Counted from the stretch's first letter, positions 51,699 through 61,353 are shown. The stretch: 64,000 nucleotides of DNA from Spirosoma fluviale (GCA_945901025.1 CAMDJW010000014.1:1-64000); one strand, 5' to 3'. The notes: generated by a model not told the origin, from the sequence alone. Made by a program: numbers and translations.

Positions 51699-53963
51699 CT
51701 ATTGCATTATTTTATTTAACTCATCCTCTTGTCGGATGATAGGAAAACTTTTTTTCAAATTTAATATCCAATTTTGCTCTAATTCAGCCTGCAAATTCCT
51801 AATAATTGAACTTCTAGCCTCAGTAAAACTCTTTAATCGCTCTTTCTCAATATTTTTAACGTCAACAAAATAATACCTACCTGCTTTTTCAAAATTCTTT
51901 TTTCCTACTTTCCACGGAATACTATCCAATATCGCATTTTCTCCACGTTTAAAAAAACCTTCCTCTGCTAAAAGACTCATTGGTTTAATGGCATTAAACC
52001 GTTTAACCACATCTTCCATCGATTGAGAATAAAACTTTAATGAAACTCGAGAATTTTTAGTTTTATCCGTTTTCGAAGCAGCCTTCAAATTTCCTTCTAA
52101 TTTTTCAATTATCCGAGTGTTTGCAATTCCCTTTTTATTTAAATACGAGGCGACCCGATTAATTCTTCCCTGAGCCAGACTATCCAATTCACTAGCATTA
52201 TGATGTCCAGAAATTTCAATGATATACTCTCTATTTTTGGCCATTAAAATAAACAATTCTTGTAAAAGTTTTGTAGATGCTTCGGTCAATTGACTTTGTC
52301 CGAACTGAAACAAAAGATCAGGAAACCGCTTGTTCATTGGATAGGGCGCAGACTTCAATAACTCTAAAGCATCTGAGAGTGTCTTAGGATTATCTGCACT
52401 AAAAAGTTTAGCTTCCAACCGACTAGGCATCGTAAACTTTAACTCATTTGAAGCATAATATTTTTGTTGGCGTACCGAATCTAACGAGGGCTCAAAAATT
52501 TCCCTTTCCGTGATTTTACTAAACAAGCTTCCCTCATAAAATTCTTTCATCTGATCCTTAAAGGCTGGATATTTTATTTCCAAATGTTGTTCCTCTGCCT
52601 GAAGGGTGAACAAATCTATAAACTGTTCCAACCAAAATTCTTCGGAGATAGTCGGCAAATACCCCAAAGACTTAATCTTTTTCCTTTGTTGGTCTACGAT
52701 AAAAGCATAAAACTCCTTAATTGTAAAAGACTTTTGATCAATGGAAAATAATGGAAAATTTAGGTAAGCCTCGTCACCAACACGATCCTGAGCAAAACGC
52801 TCAAGGGCCACTTTTTTGTTGGCCTCATTAATGTCAACTTTATTTTCTTGACGTACACGCTTCAAGAAAGAAGCCTTTATGATGGCGCTACGCTCAGAAT
52901 CAGTCAACACCTTTTGCCTTAAATATTCAGCCATCTCCTCATAACTTAGTATGGGCTTTTTATCCAATAATTTAAAGATTTGCCAACCTAAATTTGTCCG
53001 AATAGGTTCTGTATAATCACCCAAGCGTTGGATACCAAATAATTTATCTTGAAGTTCTTCTGATAATTCAGACGAAGAATACCAACGCCTTAATTCGCCA
53101 CCTCTGCCCTTCGAATAAGGATCCTCTGAAAAGTTTCTACAAATCGTTTCAAAAGTATCCTCCCCTTTTGCTAAATACTTTTGTACTTGATCGATCTTAT
53201 TCTTTGCCTCCACCTGCAAATTTGTGGCTGCCGTAACAGGTACCGAAATTAAGATATGAGCTAAACGTATTTTGCCTTGATTAGGCCGAATATCTAAGAC
53301 TTTGATGATGTGGTATCCAGTCTCAGTCCGAATTATACCCGAATATTGACCCTTCTCTAGGGAATAAATTGCATTTTCAAGCGGGTATTTTGTTTGAAGT
53401 ATAGAGACATAACCTAATAATCCTCCCCTAGCCGCTGACATTTCATCCTCAGAAACTTTAGTTGCTAAAGCTTGGAAATCTTCCCCTGCGATAAGTTTTT
53501 TGCGAATGTTGTCAATTTTCTGAAAGGCCAACAAAGTATCCGCGGCACTTGGATTTAAGGGTAATTTCACAAGAATTTGAGTAATCAGCTTTTCAAATTT
53601 AGATCGCTGATAGGCTTCTCTAACCAATGTCTCCAATTGATCATTATCGATCAAGTATGGACTTGCTAATTCCTTCCTAAAACTTTGATATTCATCTTGA
53701 AATCCAGGAGATGAAGGTATTTTAGCTTCCTCAGCAGCTAAAATCTTAATTTGATAATCAATGTAATCCGACAAAAACTTTTGCTTATTCCCTGATTTGA
53801 TGCTATCGCTCTCTAATAATCTTCTGTAATCTTTCTCAAAAAGGGATGAACTGATTTTCTTGTTTCCAATTTGTAGAACAAAATCAGATTGAGCCTTAGA
53901 AATACTTGACAACAACCCTACTCCGAAAAACAACAAAATTAAAAACCGTATTTTTAAACCCAT
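51699..53963 (-). CDS. PpiC-type periplasmic chaperone with an embedded OmpA-like module
   Basis: A 754-aa secreted protein. The signal peptide ends near residue 24. Two parvulin domains are visible: about 125-225 (RGGLLGYVSILQ, GYHIIKVLDIRP) and about 230-335 (GRGGELRRWYSSSEL, LGWQIFKLLDKKP). A helical region follows. Around residues 555-650 there is an OmpA/MotB-like segment with EISGHHNASELDSLAQGRIN, where the usual GHTD reads GHHN, so peptidoglycan binding may be weak or lost. It ends in a SurA-like C-terminal helical tail. First gene of the operon with the SurA-like protein and moxR. Confidence 0.88.
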   Translation of the reverse strand: MGLKIRFLILLFFGVGLLSSISKAQSDFVLQIGNKKISSSLFEKDYRRLLESDSIKSGNKQKFLSDYIDYQIKILAAEEAKIPSSPGFQDEYQSFRKELASPYLIDNDQLETLVREAYQRSKFEKLITQILVKLPLNPSAADTLLAFQKIDNIRKKLIAGEDFQALATKVSEDEMSAARGGLLGYVSILQTKYPLENAIYSLEKGQYSGIIRTETGYHIIKVLDIRPNQGKIRLAHILISVPVTAATNLQVEAKNKIDQVQKYLAKGEDTFETICRNFSEDPYSKGRGGELRRWYSSSELSEELQDKLFGIQRLGDYTEPIRTNLGWQIFKLLDKKPILSYEEMAEYLRQKVLTDSERSAIIKASFLKRVRQENKVDINEANKKVALERFAQDRVGDEAYLNFPLFSIDQKSFTIKEFYAFIVDQQRKKIKSLGYLPTISEEFWLEQFIDLFTLQAEEQHLEIKYPAFKDQMKEFYEGSLFSKITEREIFEPSLDSVRQQKYYASNELKFTMPSRLEAKLFSADNPKTLSDALELLKSAPYPMNKRFPDLLFQFGQSQLTEASTKLLQELFILMAKNREYIIEISGHHNASELDSLAQGRINRVASYLNKKGIANTRIIEKLEGNLKAASKTDKTKNSRVSLKFYSQSMEDVVKRFNAIKPMSLLAEEGFFKRGENAILDSIPWKVGKKNFEKAGRYYFVDVKNIEKERLKSFTEARSSIIRNLQAELEQNWILNLKKSFPIIRQEDELNKIMQ

Positions 53964-54037
53964 AAAAATTAAAATCTTTTAGCCTTAATTGACCTAGATA
54001 AGCCAATAAAATTACGAAAAATCATTGAGAAAGTGAT

Positions 54038-54742
54038 CTATTTGACAATATCCTTAACCTTTATTTCATACCCAAATTCATAATGAAAGGAATTTATGGC
54101 TGAATCTTTGCCCCTCCATTGAATGCGTTTAATTCTGGGTCTATTTTGAAGAGACAAATCATCCCAACTCAATAGCCCTTCCGAAATACCTAATAAATCA
54201 TCTCGATCCAAGGTAGCTAGGAAATCTAATCCCATGGAACTTAATCTTGTGCCCCACAAAAACCAACCTAATGGATTGCTTGCAGAACTCCACTCAATGA
54301 ATGTCAAAGGGATTTGAAGCGCATTAGTGTACGTGCTGACTTTGTTTAAAAATTTTTGGCTCTTTGAATAGTCATCTATTTCCCAAAGAGCTATTTGTAT
54401 TCCTAATTTTTGCCCTTCTTTAAAATCCAAACGTAAACCAGGTATTGAATCCAAACTCAATTGGGTCCCTTTTTTAACCTTTCCTAGGTAATGAGTGCCG
54501 TGTACTGCTTTGACTACTGAATCTTTTTCCACCACATTGAGACTATAGGTGACAAATAACTCATCAAATTGCGTTAAATTTTCTTGTATATCGTGAGCGA
54601 TTAATGGCTTAAGTACTAGATCAACTTGCTTACTTATAAGCTGAACCTTCTTGGTAGATACATTTGCAATCGGAGATAAACGTCTACCTGAATGGCACCC
54701 GAACAAGCACAAGCCAAACATGAGTAGTATGAATTTTTGCAT
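54038..54742 (-). CDS. Lipoprotein, function unknown
   Basis: A 234-aa protein not recognised at family level. The N-terminus MQKFILLMFGLCLFGCHSG is a clear lipoprotein signal, with the lipobox Cys at residue 16. The remainder is a mixed alpha/beta sequence with no catalytic motif. I choose the ATG at 54742, which overlaps the agmatine-deiminase stop by one base (TAATG); a longer frame to 54796 lies inside that gene. It is the last gene of the nadE-coaX-deiminase run. Confidence 0.7.
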   Translation of the reverse strand: MQKFILLMFGLCLFGCHSGRRLSPIANVSTKKVQLISKQVDLVLKPLIAHDIQENLTQFDELFVTYSLNVVEKDSVVKAVHGTHYLGKVKKGTQLSLDSIPGLRLDFKEGQKLGIQIALWEIDDYSKSQKFLNKVSTYTNALQIPLTFIEWSSASNPLGWFLWGTRLSSMGLDFLATLDRDDLLGISEGLLSWDDLSLQNRPRIKRIQWRGKDSAINSFHYEFGYEIKVKDIVK

Positions 54743-55788
54743 TAATTTCCCTGAGGTTCTTGTTGGGTCAAGCAATGAAAACTTCCTTGTCCCCAAATAA
54801 TTTTTTTGGCCGATAAGCCTATAACGGGTCTATCCGTAAATAATTGTGTTAAGGTATTTAAAGCGATCTCATCCTGAGGACAATCAAAGGTGGGAACTAG
54901 AACCCCCGCATTGGAAATGTAAAAATTGGCATACGAACCCGGCGCCCTGAATTCATCAATGATCACAGGATCTGGCATAGGCAATTCAACAATAGTAAGC
55001 TGCTTGCCAGAAATTAACCGCATTTGAGATAATTCGTGTAAATTTTTTACTAACACCGCATGATTTTCATCGGATTTTTTAGGCTCCACCATGGCAATGA
55101 CGGTATCTGAATTTACAAAGCGAACCGTATCGTCAATGTGTCCATCCGTATCATCTCCTACAATCCCATCACTCACCCAAAGTACTTGGTCCACACCATA
55201 ATACTCCATGAGGTATTCTTCTATTTGACCTTGGTTTAAATGAGGGTTTCTGTTGGCATTTAGTAAACATGACCTACTCGTCAATAAAGTTCCCGCTCCA
55301 TTAAACTCAACTGAGCCGCCTTCCATGATAATTTTGGGCTGAGCAAATGGCAAATCTAACGATTGAGCGATCCCAACAGGTATTTTATTATCATCATCAA
55401 ATGGCGGATATTTCCCACCCCAAGCATTATATTCCCAATCCACAATCATCCGAGAATTAGTATGCTGATGGATTAAAAATGCTGGACCATGATCTCGGCA
55501 CCATGCATCATTCGTGGGTCGGATATGGCAATTAATTTGGTCAGAACTTATCCCATATATAGGTAATTGGCCCTCAATAAACTCTTTTAAAGCAAGATCA
55601 TGAACATTAATATTCACTCTCTCCCCTACCGAAATCGCTTTAATCAACTGAAAATATTCAGGATACATGTCATGCAATTTTTCTGCTTGCCATGAATGGT
55701 CATTATGCGGAAAAGTAATCCAAGTGGCCTTATGAGGATGCCATTCGGGAGGAAAATAAAATCCTAGTGATTTTGGAGTCATGACCAT
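54742..55788 (-). CDS. Agmatine deiminase family protein
   Basis: An amidinotransferase-fold enzyme of about 348 aa that hydrolyses agmatine to N-carbamoylputrescine and ammonia, a step to putrescine. It has WCRDHGPAFLI, MEGGSVEFNGAGTLLT, DGIVGDDTDGHIDDTVRFV, and the catalytic Cys near the C-terminus in GQGSFHCLTQQEP. Related porphyromonad-type peptidyl-arginine deiminases share the fold, but this protein is cytoplasmic and has no signal peptide. The start at 55788 lies 4 bases after the coaX stop; 55782 is possible. Downstream is the lipoprotein gene. Confidence 0.93.
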   Translation of the reverse strand: MVMTPKSLGFYFPPEWHPHKATWITFPHNDHSWQAEKLHDMYPEYFQLIKAISVGERVNINVHDLALKEFIEGQLPIYGISSDQINCHIRPTNDAWCRDHGPAFLIHQHTNSRMIVDWEYNAWGGKYPPFDDDNKIPVGIAQSLDLPFAQPKIIMEGGSVEFNGAGTLLTSRSCLLNANRNPHLNQGQIEEYLMEYYGVDQVLWVSDGIVGDDTDGHIDDTVRFVNSDTVIAMVEPKKSDENHAVLVKNLHELSQMRLISGKQLTIVELPMPDPVIIDEFRAPGSYANFYISNAGVLVPTFDCPQDEIALNTLTQLFTDRPVIGLSAKKIIWGQGSFHCLTQQEPQGN

Positions 55789-55792
55789 GCAA

Positions 55793-56551
55793 TTATAATT
55801 GTGCAATCAAACGTAAGCCTTCTAAGGTGATCAACTTGTTTACCTCGTCAAAGGAAGATTCCAAGGGAGTCAAAATAGATGATAATCCACCCGTAGCTAA
55901 TACTTTAATGTGAGCGCCTTTTTCCGCTTTGATTTGAAAAATCATTTCCTTCACTAAACCTACATAGCCCCATAATATTCCTGATTGAATCGCTGAAACT
56001 GTATCAAACCCTAAGGCCGATTCTGGCATTTCAAGAGGTACTTCAGGTAATTGGGCCGTTTGGGAAAACAAGGATTTAACTGCTGTTTTTAAGCCTGGGG
56101 CAATGGAAACACCTTGCATTTTTCCCTTTGCATCCACCAATGTAAAAGTTAATGCGGTACCAAAATCTACAATAAGCACATCCGTTTTATAATTCAAATG
56201 CGCATATACCGAATTAGCGACTAAGTCAGAACCAATTTCATCTGGGCTTATGACCTCTATGGGCAAATTCGCATACAATTCAGTACCCATGCATATCGAT
56301 TTTTTACCCGACCAAAAATCAACACCTTTCTGAATTTGTGGTAAAACGGATGGAACGACCGAACTGATTAAGATGGAATCGGGTTGATAGGATTCAAAAC
56401 CCTTCTCTTTTAACTCCCGAACTAACCACATTTGCAGGCGCAATGGGCTCCATGGCTGATGCGTAGGAGTGCGTAAAATAGCTTTCCACGTATTCTCGGC
56501 ATAAAATCCAAATACAATGTCCGTATTTCCAATGTCAATAACTAATAGCAT
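55793..56551 (-). CDS. coaX: Type III pantothenate kinase
   Basis: CoaX phosphorylates pantothenate in the first step of coenzyme A synthesis and, unlike CoaA, is not inhibited by CoA. Motifs: the phosphate loop DIGNTDIVFGFY at the N-terminus, DEIGSDLVANSVYA, VDFGTALTFTLVDAKG and SIAPGLKTAVKSLF. I choose the ATG at 56551 because MLLVIDIGNT is the standard start; the longer frame from 56608 lies in nadE. The gap to nadE is 2 bases. Length is 252 aa. Confidence 0.96.
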   Translation of the reverse strand: MLLVIDIGNTDIVFGFYAENTWKAILRTPTHQPWSPLRLQMWLVRELKEKGFESYQPDSILISSVVPSVLPQIQKGVDFWSGKKSICMGTELYANLPIEVISPDEIGSDLVANSVYAHLNYKTDVLIVDFGTALTFTLVDAKGKMQGVSIAPGLKTAVKSLFSQTAQLPEVPLEMPESALGFDTVSAIQSGILWGYVGLVKEMIFQIKAEKGAHIKVLATGGLSSILTPLESSFDEVNKLITLEGLRLIAQL

Positions 56552-56553
56552 AA

Positions 56554-58488
56554 TTAAGCGGGTAAATCTTTTTCTAATCCAGCAGATAAGATGGGAAATC
56601 TTAACCAAGATTTAGGGTCTAAACTATAATCATCTACATGAAATCCGGGTGCATAGCGCTCCCTTTTCCATTGATTTCTCGCCCAAAGCCTATAAAAACG
56701 ATGTGTAAATTTAATTAATTGATCTTTCGAAAATTTGGATCGATACATCTCTACAATAAGTTCCTGACATTCTGAAGGAGATTTTCGATCGTAAAAAGCC
56801 AATCGCTCCAAATCATTTAAAATAGGATATGGCATCAAATCTTCCTCATCCACCTGATGGCTTCCTAATGGCCTAAGTTCAGCACTAGGCTCAAGCGAGT
56901 TGACCCGATGTAAACCAGCCATTTCATGACCTTCAAGCGGTCCATGCATTTCTGCCCAAATCAACCATTTTCTCAAAAACGTTTTATCAATTCCGGCAAT
57001 GGGTGAAATAGATCCCGAAGTATCTCCATCCATCGTTGCATATCCAACACTTGCCTCAGACCGATTGGATGTAGCTAAAAGTAATGCATTATTAATATTG
57101 GCAAACATCCATGCACTTGGGCTTCTTACTCTAGCCTGGACATTTTGCAAAGTAATATCATCTGATTCCCAAGATAATCTACGGTCAATAGCGCCTTCAA
57201 TTAACGTTCGATAGCTCTTAACCAGCGCATCGATATCAATTTCAAAATGAGTCGAACCAATAAATTCAGCCAACTCTTTTGCTGATGTACGTGTATCATT
57301 GGAAGAATTCACGGTACCTTGATAAAGGGTAGTCAATAATTTTGACATTAAACCACTCATGTTTTCAACCGACTCCATCCATGGGATATAAGCTAATTTT
57401 TGCTTGAGTCCTTGAAATCCTACTTCTTTTTCTGCCAAATGCATCGCCATAAAACAAAGCGAACTAATGGCTGAGGAATCTGCACCACCTGATAAGGAAA
57501 CCACATATCCGAAGGATTTAGATTTTCTCAAATAATCAAAAAGACCTAGTGAAATAGCCCGAGCAAATTCCTCCTCTTTAATGTATGCTGAATCTTCCCA
57601 CGGGTTTATTGAATTTTCTGATGCTGATTGTTCCGTTTCGAAAACCTCTGTATTTGAATGAATAATATCGTCTGCCTGAGTAGGTAGAGTCCGAAGGTCT
57701 ACAGCAGAATAAATCAAATTTGAATCAGCAAATGAAAAACGATTGGACTCAGCAATTATTCGGCCACACTGAGCAATGTAAGCATCTCCATCAAATATTA
57801 CTCGGCCAGATTCATTGCCCAATAAATTGGCAAATAAATAAACACCATTGATTATTTCGGCTCCTTCAAGGGCCAATTTTTTCCTAATTTGTGATTTACC
57901 AAAAGCAAAATGCGAGGCTGTGGGATTGCATATCAACGAAACCCCGCGCTGCCCTAATGAAATAGCTGGGCGATTTTTTCCCTCCCATGCATCTTGGCAT
58001 ATTTCTACACCAACTAAAATCCCATTCCCCATTTCAATAAGATAATCACCTATCGGAATTTGAAGGCCATCTTTAACGATATAGCTTCTTTGACCAGCCG
58101 GCCACGGAGAAAACCAACGAGCCTCATAATGAACACCATCGTTAGCCAAATGCTGCTTAGGAATTAAAGCGATTAATTTTTTGTTGGAAATACAGGCTGA
58201 AACATTATAAAGTTTTTCAGAAAAACGTACAGGAAGGCCCACAAAAACGGTAATGCTGGAAGTATGTGGAATTAATTTCTCCAAATAGGACCATGCTTTT
58301 TCTTCTGTAAACGAAGAATAAAACTGATCCTCGCATCCGTATCCAGTTAAACATAGCTCAGGTAAACATAAGATTGAAATGTGAAATTGTTGAGCTTTCT
58401 GTATTACGTTTAATATGCGCTCAAAGTTACCCTCCCAATCTAATGGGATTTGATTAACAACCCCAGAACCAACGATTATTCTTGGCAT
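56554..58488 (-). CDS. nadE: Glutamine-dependent NAD+ synthetase
   Basis: This bifunctional cytoplasmic enzyme makes NAD from deamido-NAD, taking ammonia from glutamine. The N-terminal nitrilase-type glutaminase (about 1-270) shows the catalytic triad: Glu in LCLPELCLTGYGCED, Lys in LIPKQHLANDG, and Cys in VGVEICQDAW. The C-terminal synthetase (about 300-644) has the PP-loop SGGADSSAISSL. The 644-aa length is right for the two-domain form. It begins directly after the small lipoprotein gene's stop and leads into coaX. Confidence 0.96.
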   Translation of the reverse strand: MPRIIVGSGVVNQIPLDWEGNFERILNVIQKAQQFHISILCLPELCLTGYGCEDQFYSSFTEEKAWSYLEKLIPHTSSITVFVGLPVRFSEKLYNVSACISNKKLIALIPKQHLANDGVHYEARWFSPWPAGQRSYIVKDGLQIPIGDYLIEMGNGILVGVEICQDAWEGKNRPAISLGQRGVSLICNPTASHFAFGKSQIRKKLALEGAEIINGVYLFANLLGNESGRVIFDGDAYIAQCGRIIAESNRFSFADSNLIYSAVDLRTLPTQADDIIHSNTEVFETEQSASENSINPWEDSAYIKEEEFARAISLGLFDYLRKSKSFGYVVSLSGGADSSAISSLCFMAMHLAEKEVGFQGLKQKLAYIPWMESVENMSGLMSKLLTTLYQGTVNSSNDTRTSAKELAEFIGSTHFEIDIDALVKSYRTLIEGAIDRRLSWESDDITLQNVQARVRSPSAWMFANINNALLLATSNRSEASVGYATMDGDTSGSISPIAGIDKTFLRKWLIWAEMHGPLEGHEMAGLHRVNSLEPSAELRPLGSHQVDEEDLMPYPILNDLERLAFYDRKSPSECQELIVEMYRSKFSKDQLIKFTHRFYRLWARNQWKRERYAPGFHVDDYSLDPKSWLRFPILSAGLEKDLPA

Positions 58489-58788
58489 TTATTTTCGAGG
58501 TTTTTGGGTAGTAATTTTAGGATTGCGACTAAGGAAACGGTACCAAACTTTTTTCTTTTGTAAACCTTGTGCCCCCATTAAAGCATAATTAGGCGTTCTT
58601 ACGTGTTTATAACGTGGGGTCCACATCCAAGAAAATGCCTCCCTAGGTCTAAAATAAGATTCTCCATGCCTATGCTCAACACGCACACGGCAAGTTTCCC
58701 TTGGGCATCTGGCGGACCAGCAACTACTCATTCCGGCCCATAAAAGTAGGCAAGAGAAGAGAATTGAAAAGAAACGAAATACGCGCAT
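58489..58788 (-). CDS. Small basic lipoprotein, function unknown
   Basis: A 99-aa protein of unknown family. The N-terminal 22 residues form a hydrophobic signal ending in the lipobox-like GMSSC. The mature part is short, rich in Arg, Lys and aromatic residues, with an early pair of further cysteines (SARCPRETCRVRVEHRHGE). It ends exactly where nadE begins. The strongly basic, low-complexity tail suggests a surface or peptidoglycan-contacting role (inference only). Confidence 0.6.
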   Translation of the reverse strand: MRVFRFFSILFSCLLLWAGMSSCWSARCPRETCRVRVEHRHGESYFRPREAFSWMWTPRYKHVRTPNYALMGAQGLQKKKVWYRFLSRNPKITTQKPRK

Positions 58789-58817
58789 GTTGGGAAATAA
58801 TCAATTAAAAAAAATGA

Positions 58818-58832
58818 TTCTAAATGTTAGAA
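58818..58832. promoter_or_regulatory. Perfect inverted repeat between the small lipoprotein gene and queE
   Basis: TTCTAA-ATG-TTAGAA lies in the 106-base divergent region. It may be an operator or a hairpin. There is no T run to suggest a terminator. Confidence 0.3.
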
Positions 58833-58894
58833 CGATTTCTAATTAGTTAAATTACAAATCAACTCTTAATTTTACTACGAATTTAAAAGTTAAA

Positions 58895-59542
58895 ATGGAA
58901 TTCAATACCAAAGATATAAAATCAGTTGCAAAAAGAGATGTTTTTGAATATCCCGTCATGGAATCTTTTTATACGATTCAAGGGGAAGGTAAATATCAAG
59001 GACATGCCGCCTATTTTATTCGGTTGGGAGGATGCGATGTAGGTTGCCATTGGTGTGATGTGAAAGAATCATGGCCTATAGACACTCATCCAAAAAAAAC
59101 AGTTGATAGCTTAGTCAAAGAAGCGTTAAAATTCCCTGGCAGAATTGTGGTCATAACGGGTGGAGAACCCTTAATGCATGATTTAGGTCCTTTAACGGAA
59201 GCCTTCAAGGAAGCAGGATTTAATACTCATATTGAAACATCTGGGGTATGCGAGGTCGTTACAGGAACTTGGGACTGGATTTGCTTTTCACCTAAAAAGT
59301 TCAAAGAGGCCAATGCCACGATATTTCAGCAAGTTGACGAGTTAAAAATCGTCATTTTTCATAAATCAGATATTGCGTGGGCTCGAGAGTATGAGTCAAA
59401 AATGCCTATCAATGCAGTTTTGTATTTGCAACCAGAATGGTCAAAACAGGCAGAAATGAATTCAATGATCGTTGAATTTGTTAAATCAAATCCACATTGG
59501 AAAATTTCGATACAAACTCACAAGTTTCTTCAAATTCCATAA
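58895..59542 (+). CDS. queE: 7-carboxy-7-deazaguanine synthase
   Basis: QueE is a radical-SAM enzyme that makes CDG from carboxytetrahydropterin, an early step of queuosine synthesis. The SAM/cluster motif is CDVGCHWC (CxxxCxxC spacing, about residues 49-56), preceded by FYTIQGEGKYQGHAAYFIRL. GGEPLMHDLGPL and HIETSGV are also typical. The 215-aa length is normal. It is separated from queG at 19-20 kb, so the pathway is scattered. The OmpA/PD40 gene starts 1 base after its stop. Confidence 0.96.
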   Translation: MEFNTKDIKSVAKRDVFEYPVMESFYTIQGEGKYQGHAAYFIRLGGCDVGCHWCDVKESWPIDTHPKKTVDSLVKEALKFPGRIVVITGGEPLMHDLGPLTEAFKEAGFNTHIETSGVCEVVTGTWDWICFSPKKFKEANATIFQQVDELKIVIFHKSDIAWAREYESKMPINAVLYLQPEWSKQAEMNSMIVEFVKSNPHWKISIQTHKFLQIP

Positions 59543-59543
59543 A

Positions 59544-60785
59544 ATGATTGGACTCTGGATCATACCATTGTTTTCGTTTTTATCCGAAAGGGATAGTATT
59601 CCAATCGTCCCAGTTCCCATAAAAGAACTAAACATGTATAGAACTCAATACTTTCCCACTTATTCTGCTAGCCGAAAAGAACTATTTTTAACGGTCAGGA
59701 AAGCCCTTAATTCTGATGAGGAAATCTTTGTATCAAAATGGAATGGCCAGAAATTTGAAGCCCCATGGCCCATAGAGGAATTAAATCAAGAAAATAACGA
59801 AGGTACACCCACGCTCTCTAAGGACGGTAAAACCATGATTTTTTCAGGCTGTGATTATCCAAACTCATTTGGCGGTTGCGATTTGTATATGTGTCAATGG
59901 GTAGAGGGATCTTGGACTAGGCCAAAAAATTTAGGGTATAAAATAAATTCGCATGATTGGGAAGGTCAGCCCCAATTGAGTAGCGATGGTAAAAAGTTAT
60001 TCTTTTCATCGGATAGGCCTGGTGGACAAGGAAAAAGAGATATTTGGCTTTCTAGCATAGAGGTGGATGGGAAATGGGGCCAACCAAAAAACCTGGGGGA
60101 AGTGATCAACACCGCAGAAGATGAACAAGGACCCTATTTTATACAGTCCAAGGATATATTAGTCTTTGCTAGCAATCAGAAAGGGGGATTGGGTGGTTTA
60201 GATTTTCATCAAAGTTTAGTCTATGAAGGTATTTGGTCTAAATCTGTACCCATTTATGAAATCAATAGCTCGTCCAACGAAGCAGGATTTTCTGAAGCTA
60301 TAGTAGAAAATCAGTATTTTATCTCCAAAAAAGTAGGTGATCCCAACCAAGATCTTCAAATTCACAGCGTCATCATCCCAGATTATTGTTGGATTAAAAA
60401 ACCATTCACCCCCAAACCGGAGATCCTCACATTAAAGCCAGCACAATTTTTCGAGTTAAGTTTTGAAGACATTCAATTCAAAATAAACCAATCGGACTTA
60501 CCGATTGATGTACCGCTTAGTTTAAAGAATTTAGTCGAATTTCTTGCAAATAATATTCATCAACACATTGAAATACATGGACATACAGATGAAGTAGGAA
60601 ATTCGATAGCCAATGTAAAACTCTCTGAAAGAAGAGCCTTATCTGTCAAAACATTTCTGGTAAACCATGGCATTGAACCTTCACGTATTATGACAAAGGG
60701 ATTTGGAAATACTAAACCCAAAATTAAGAATGCGAGTATCGAGCAACGAAAGGCCAATAGAAGAATTGAAATTATTTTGCCCTAG
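59544..60785 (+). CDS. OmpA-family protein with PD40 beta-propeller repeats
   Basis: A 413-aa envelope protein. An N-terminal hydrophobic segment (about 1-15) is followed by PD40/WD40-like blades with repeated LSKDGKTMIFSG and LSSDGKKLFFSSDRPGGQGK-like phrases (about 60-230), then the C-terminal OmpA domain (about 310-413) with EIHGHTDEVGNSIANVKLSERR and RIMTKGFGNTKP. The Asp and Arg that bind peptidoglycan are present. Similar proteins anchor outer-membrane or gliding/secretion complexes in Bacteroidota. I choose the ATG at 59544. The 3' end overlaps rlpA by 14 bases. Confidence 0.9.
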   Translation: MIGLWIIPLFSFLSERDSIPIVPVPIKELNMYRTQYFPTYSASRKELFLTVRKALNSDEEIFVSKWNGQKFEAPWPIEELNQENNEGTPTLSKDGKTMIFSGCDYPNSFGGCDLYMCQWVEGSWTRPKNLGYKINSHDWEGQPQLSSDGKKLFFSSDRPGGQGKRDIWLSSIEVDGKWGQPKNLGEVINTAEDEQGPYFIQSKDILVFASNQKGGLGGLDFHQSLVYEGIWSKSVPIYEINSSSNEAGFSEAIVENQYFISKKVGDPNQDLQIHSVIIPDYCWIKKPFTPKPEILTLKPAQFFELSFEDIQFKINQSDLPIDVPLSLKNLVEFLANNIHQHIEIHGHTDEVGNSIANVKLSERRALSVKTFLVNHGIEPSRIMTKGFGNTKPKIKNASIEQRKANRRIEIILP

Positions 60786-61281
60786 TTTTTTTTCTACCTA
60801 GCTTCTTTTTCTTTTTCGAAACTTTTTTAATCACGAAAGGATGTAAACTTGAGGTTAATGAGTCTTTTTTAAACCAAGCAGAACGCAAAGAATCAGTGAT
60901 TTCTATATCAGGAATCAATCGAATAGACACATTAGAAACTCCAAAAGAAATCAATCCTATTTCCTTAGCTGCAGCAAGGGAAATGTCTATAATAGCTCCT
61001 CTTCGATAAGGCCCACGGTCATTAATGCGAACAATCGTCGATTTATTTGTTTTGGGAAAGGTCACTTCCACCCACGATCCTAATGGAAAATACCGATGCG
61101 CTGCTGTAAATAGGTAGGGATTATACTTTTCCCCACTGGTCGTTTTCACACCCCAAAAACGGCTATTGTAATACGTGGCATTCCCTGTTTGTCGTTTACC
61201 AAAGCCCGAAACTTCAAAAATTTGTAATTGAACGACAAATAAAAGAATTGAAATTTTTAATATGGGTGAAATCATACACAA
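60772..61281 (-). CDS. RlpA-like double-psi beta-barrel protein (septal ring lytic transglycosylase family)
   Basis: A secreted 169-aa protein with a signal peptide and one RlpA-type double-psi barrel (about 30-125): GNATYYNSRFWGVKTTSGE, FTAAHRYFPLGSWVEVTF and IVRINDRGPYRRGAIIDIS. RlpA of some bacteria cleaves glycan strands without stem peptides at the division site. No SPOR domain is present; the C-terminus is instead a Lys-rich tail. Met1 (61281) or Met3 (61275) may be the start. It follows gltA on the same strand after a terminator. Confidence 0.9.
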   Translation of the reverse strand: MCMISPILKISILLFVVQLQIFEVSGFGKRQTGNATYYNSRFWGVKTTSGEKYNPYLFTAAHRYFPLGSWVEVTFPKTNKSTIVRINDRGPYRRGAIIDISLAAAKEIGLISFGVSNVSIRLIPDIEITDSLRSAWFKKDSLTSSLHPFVIKKVSKKKKKLGRKKTRAK

Positions 61282-61305
61282 AGGAAATTCAGTCGTGGAT
61301 AAAAC

Positions 61306-61334
61306 AAAAAAGCCCTTTTCGCAAAGAGCTTTTT
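61306..61334 (-). terminator. Terminator downstream of gltA
   Basis: AAAAAGC-C-CTTT and AAAG-A-GCTTTTT pair around TCGC with a single mismatch. On the minus strand the hairpin ends in TTTTTTG, 20 bases after the gltA stop. Confidence 0.8.
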
Positions 61335-61353
61335 CAAAAATATTAAACCTAAT

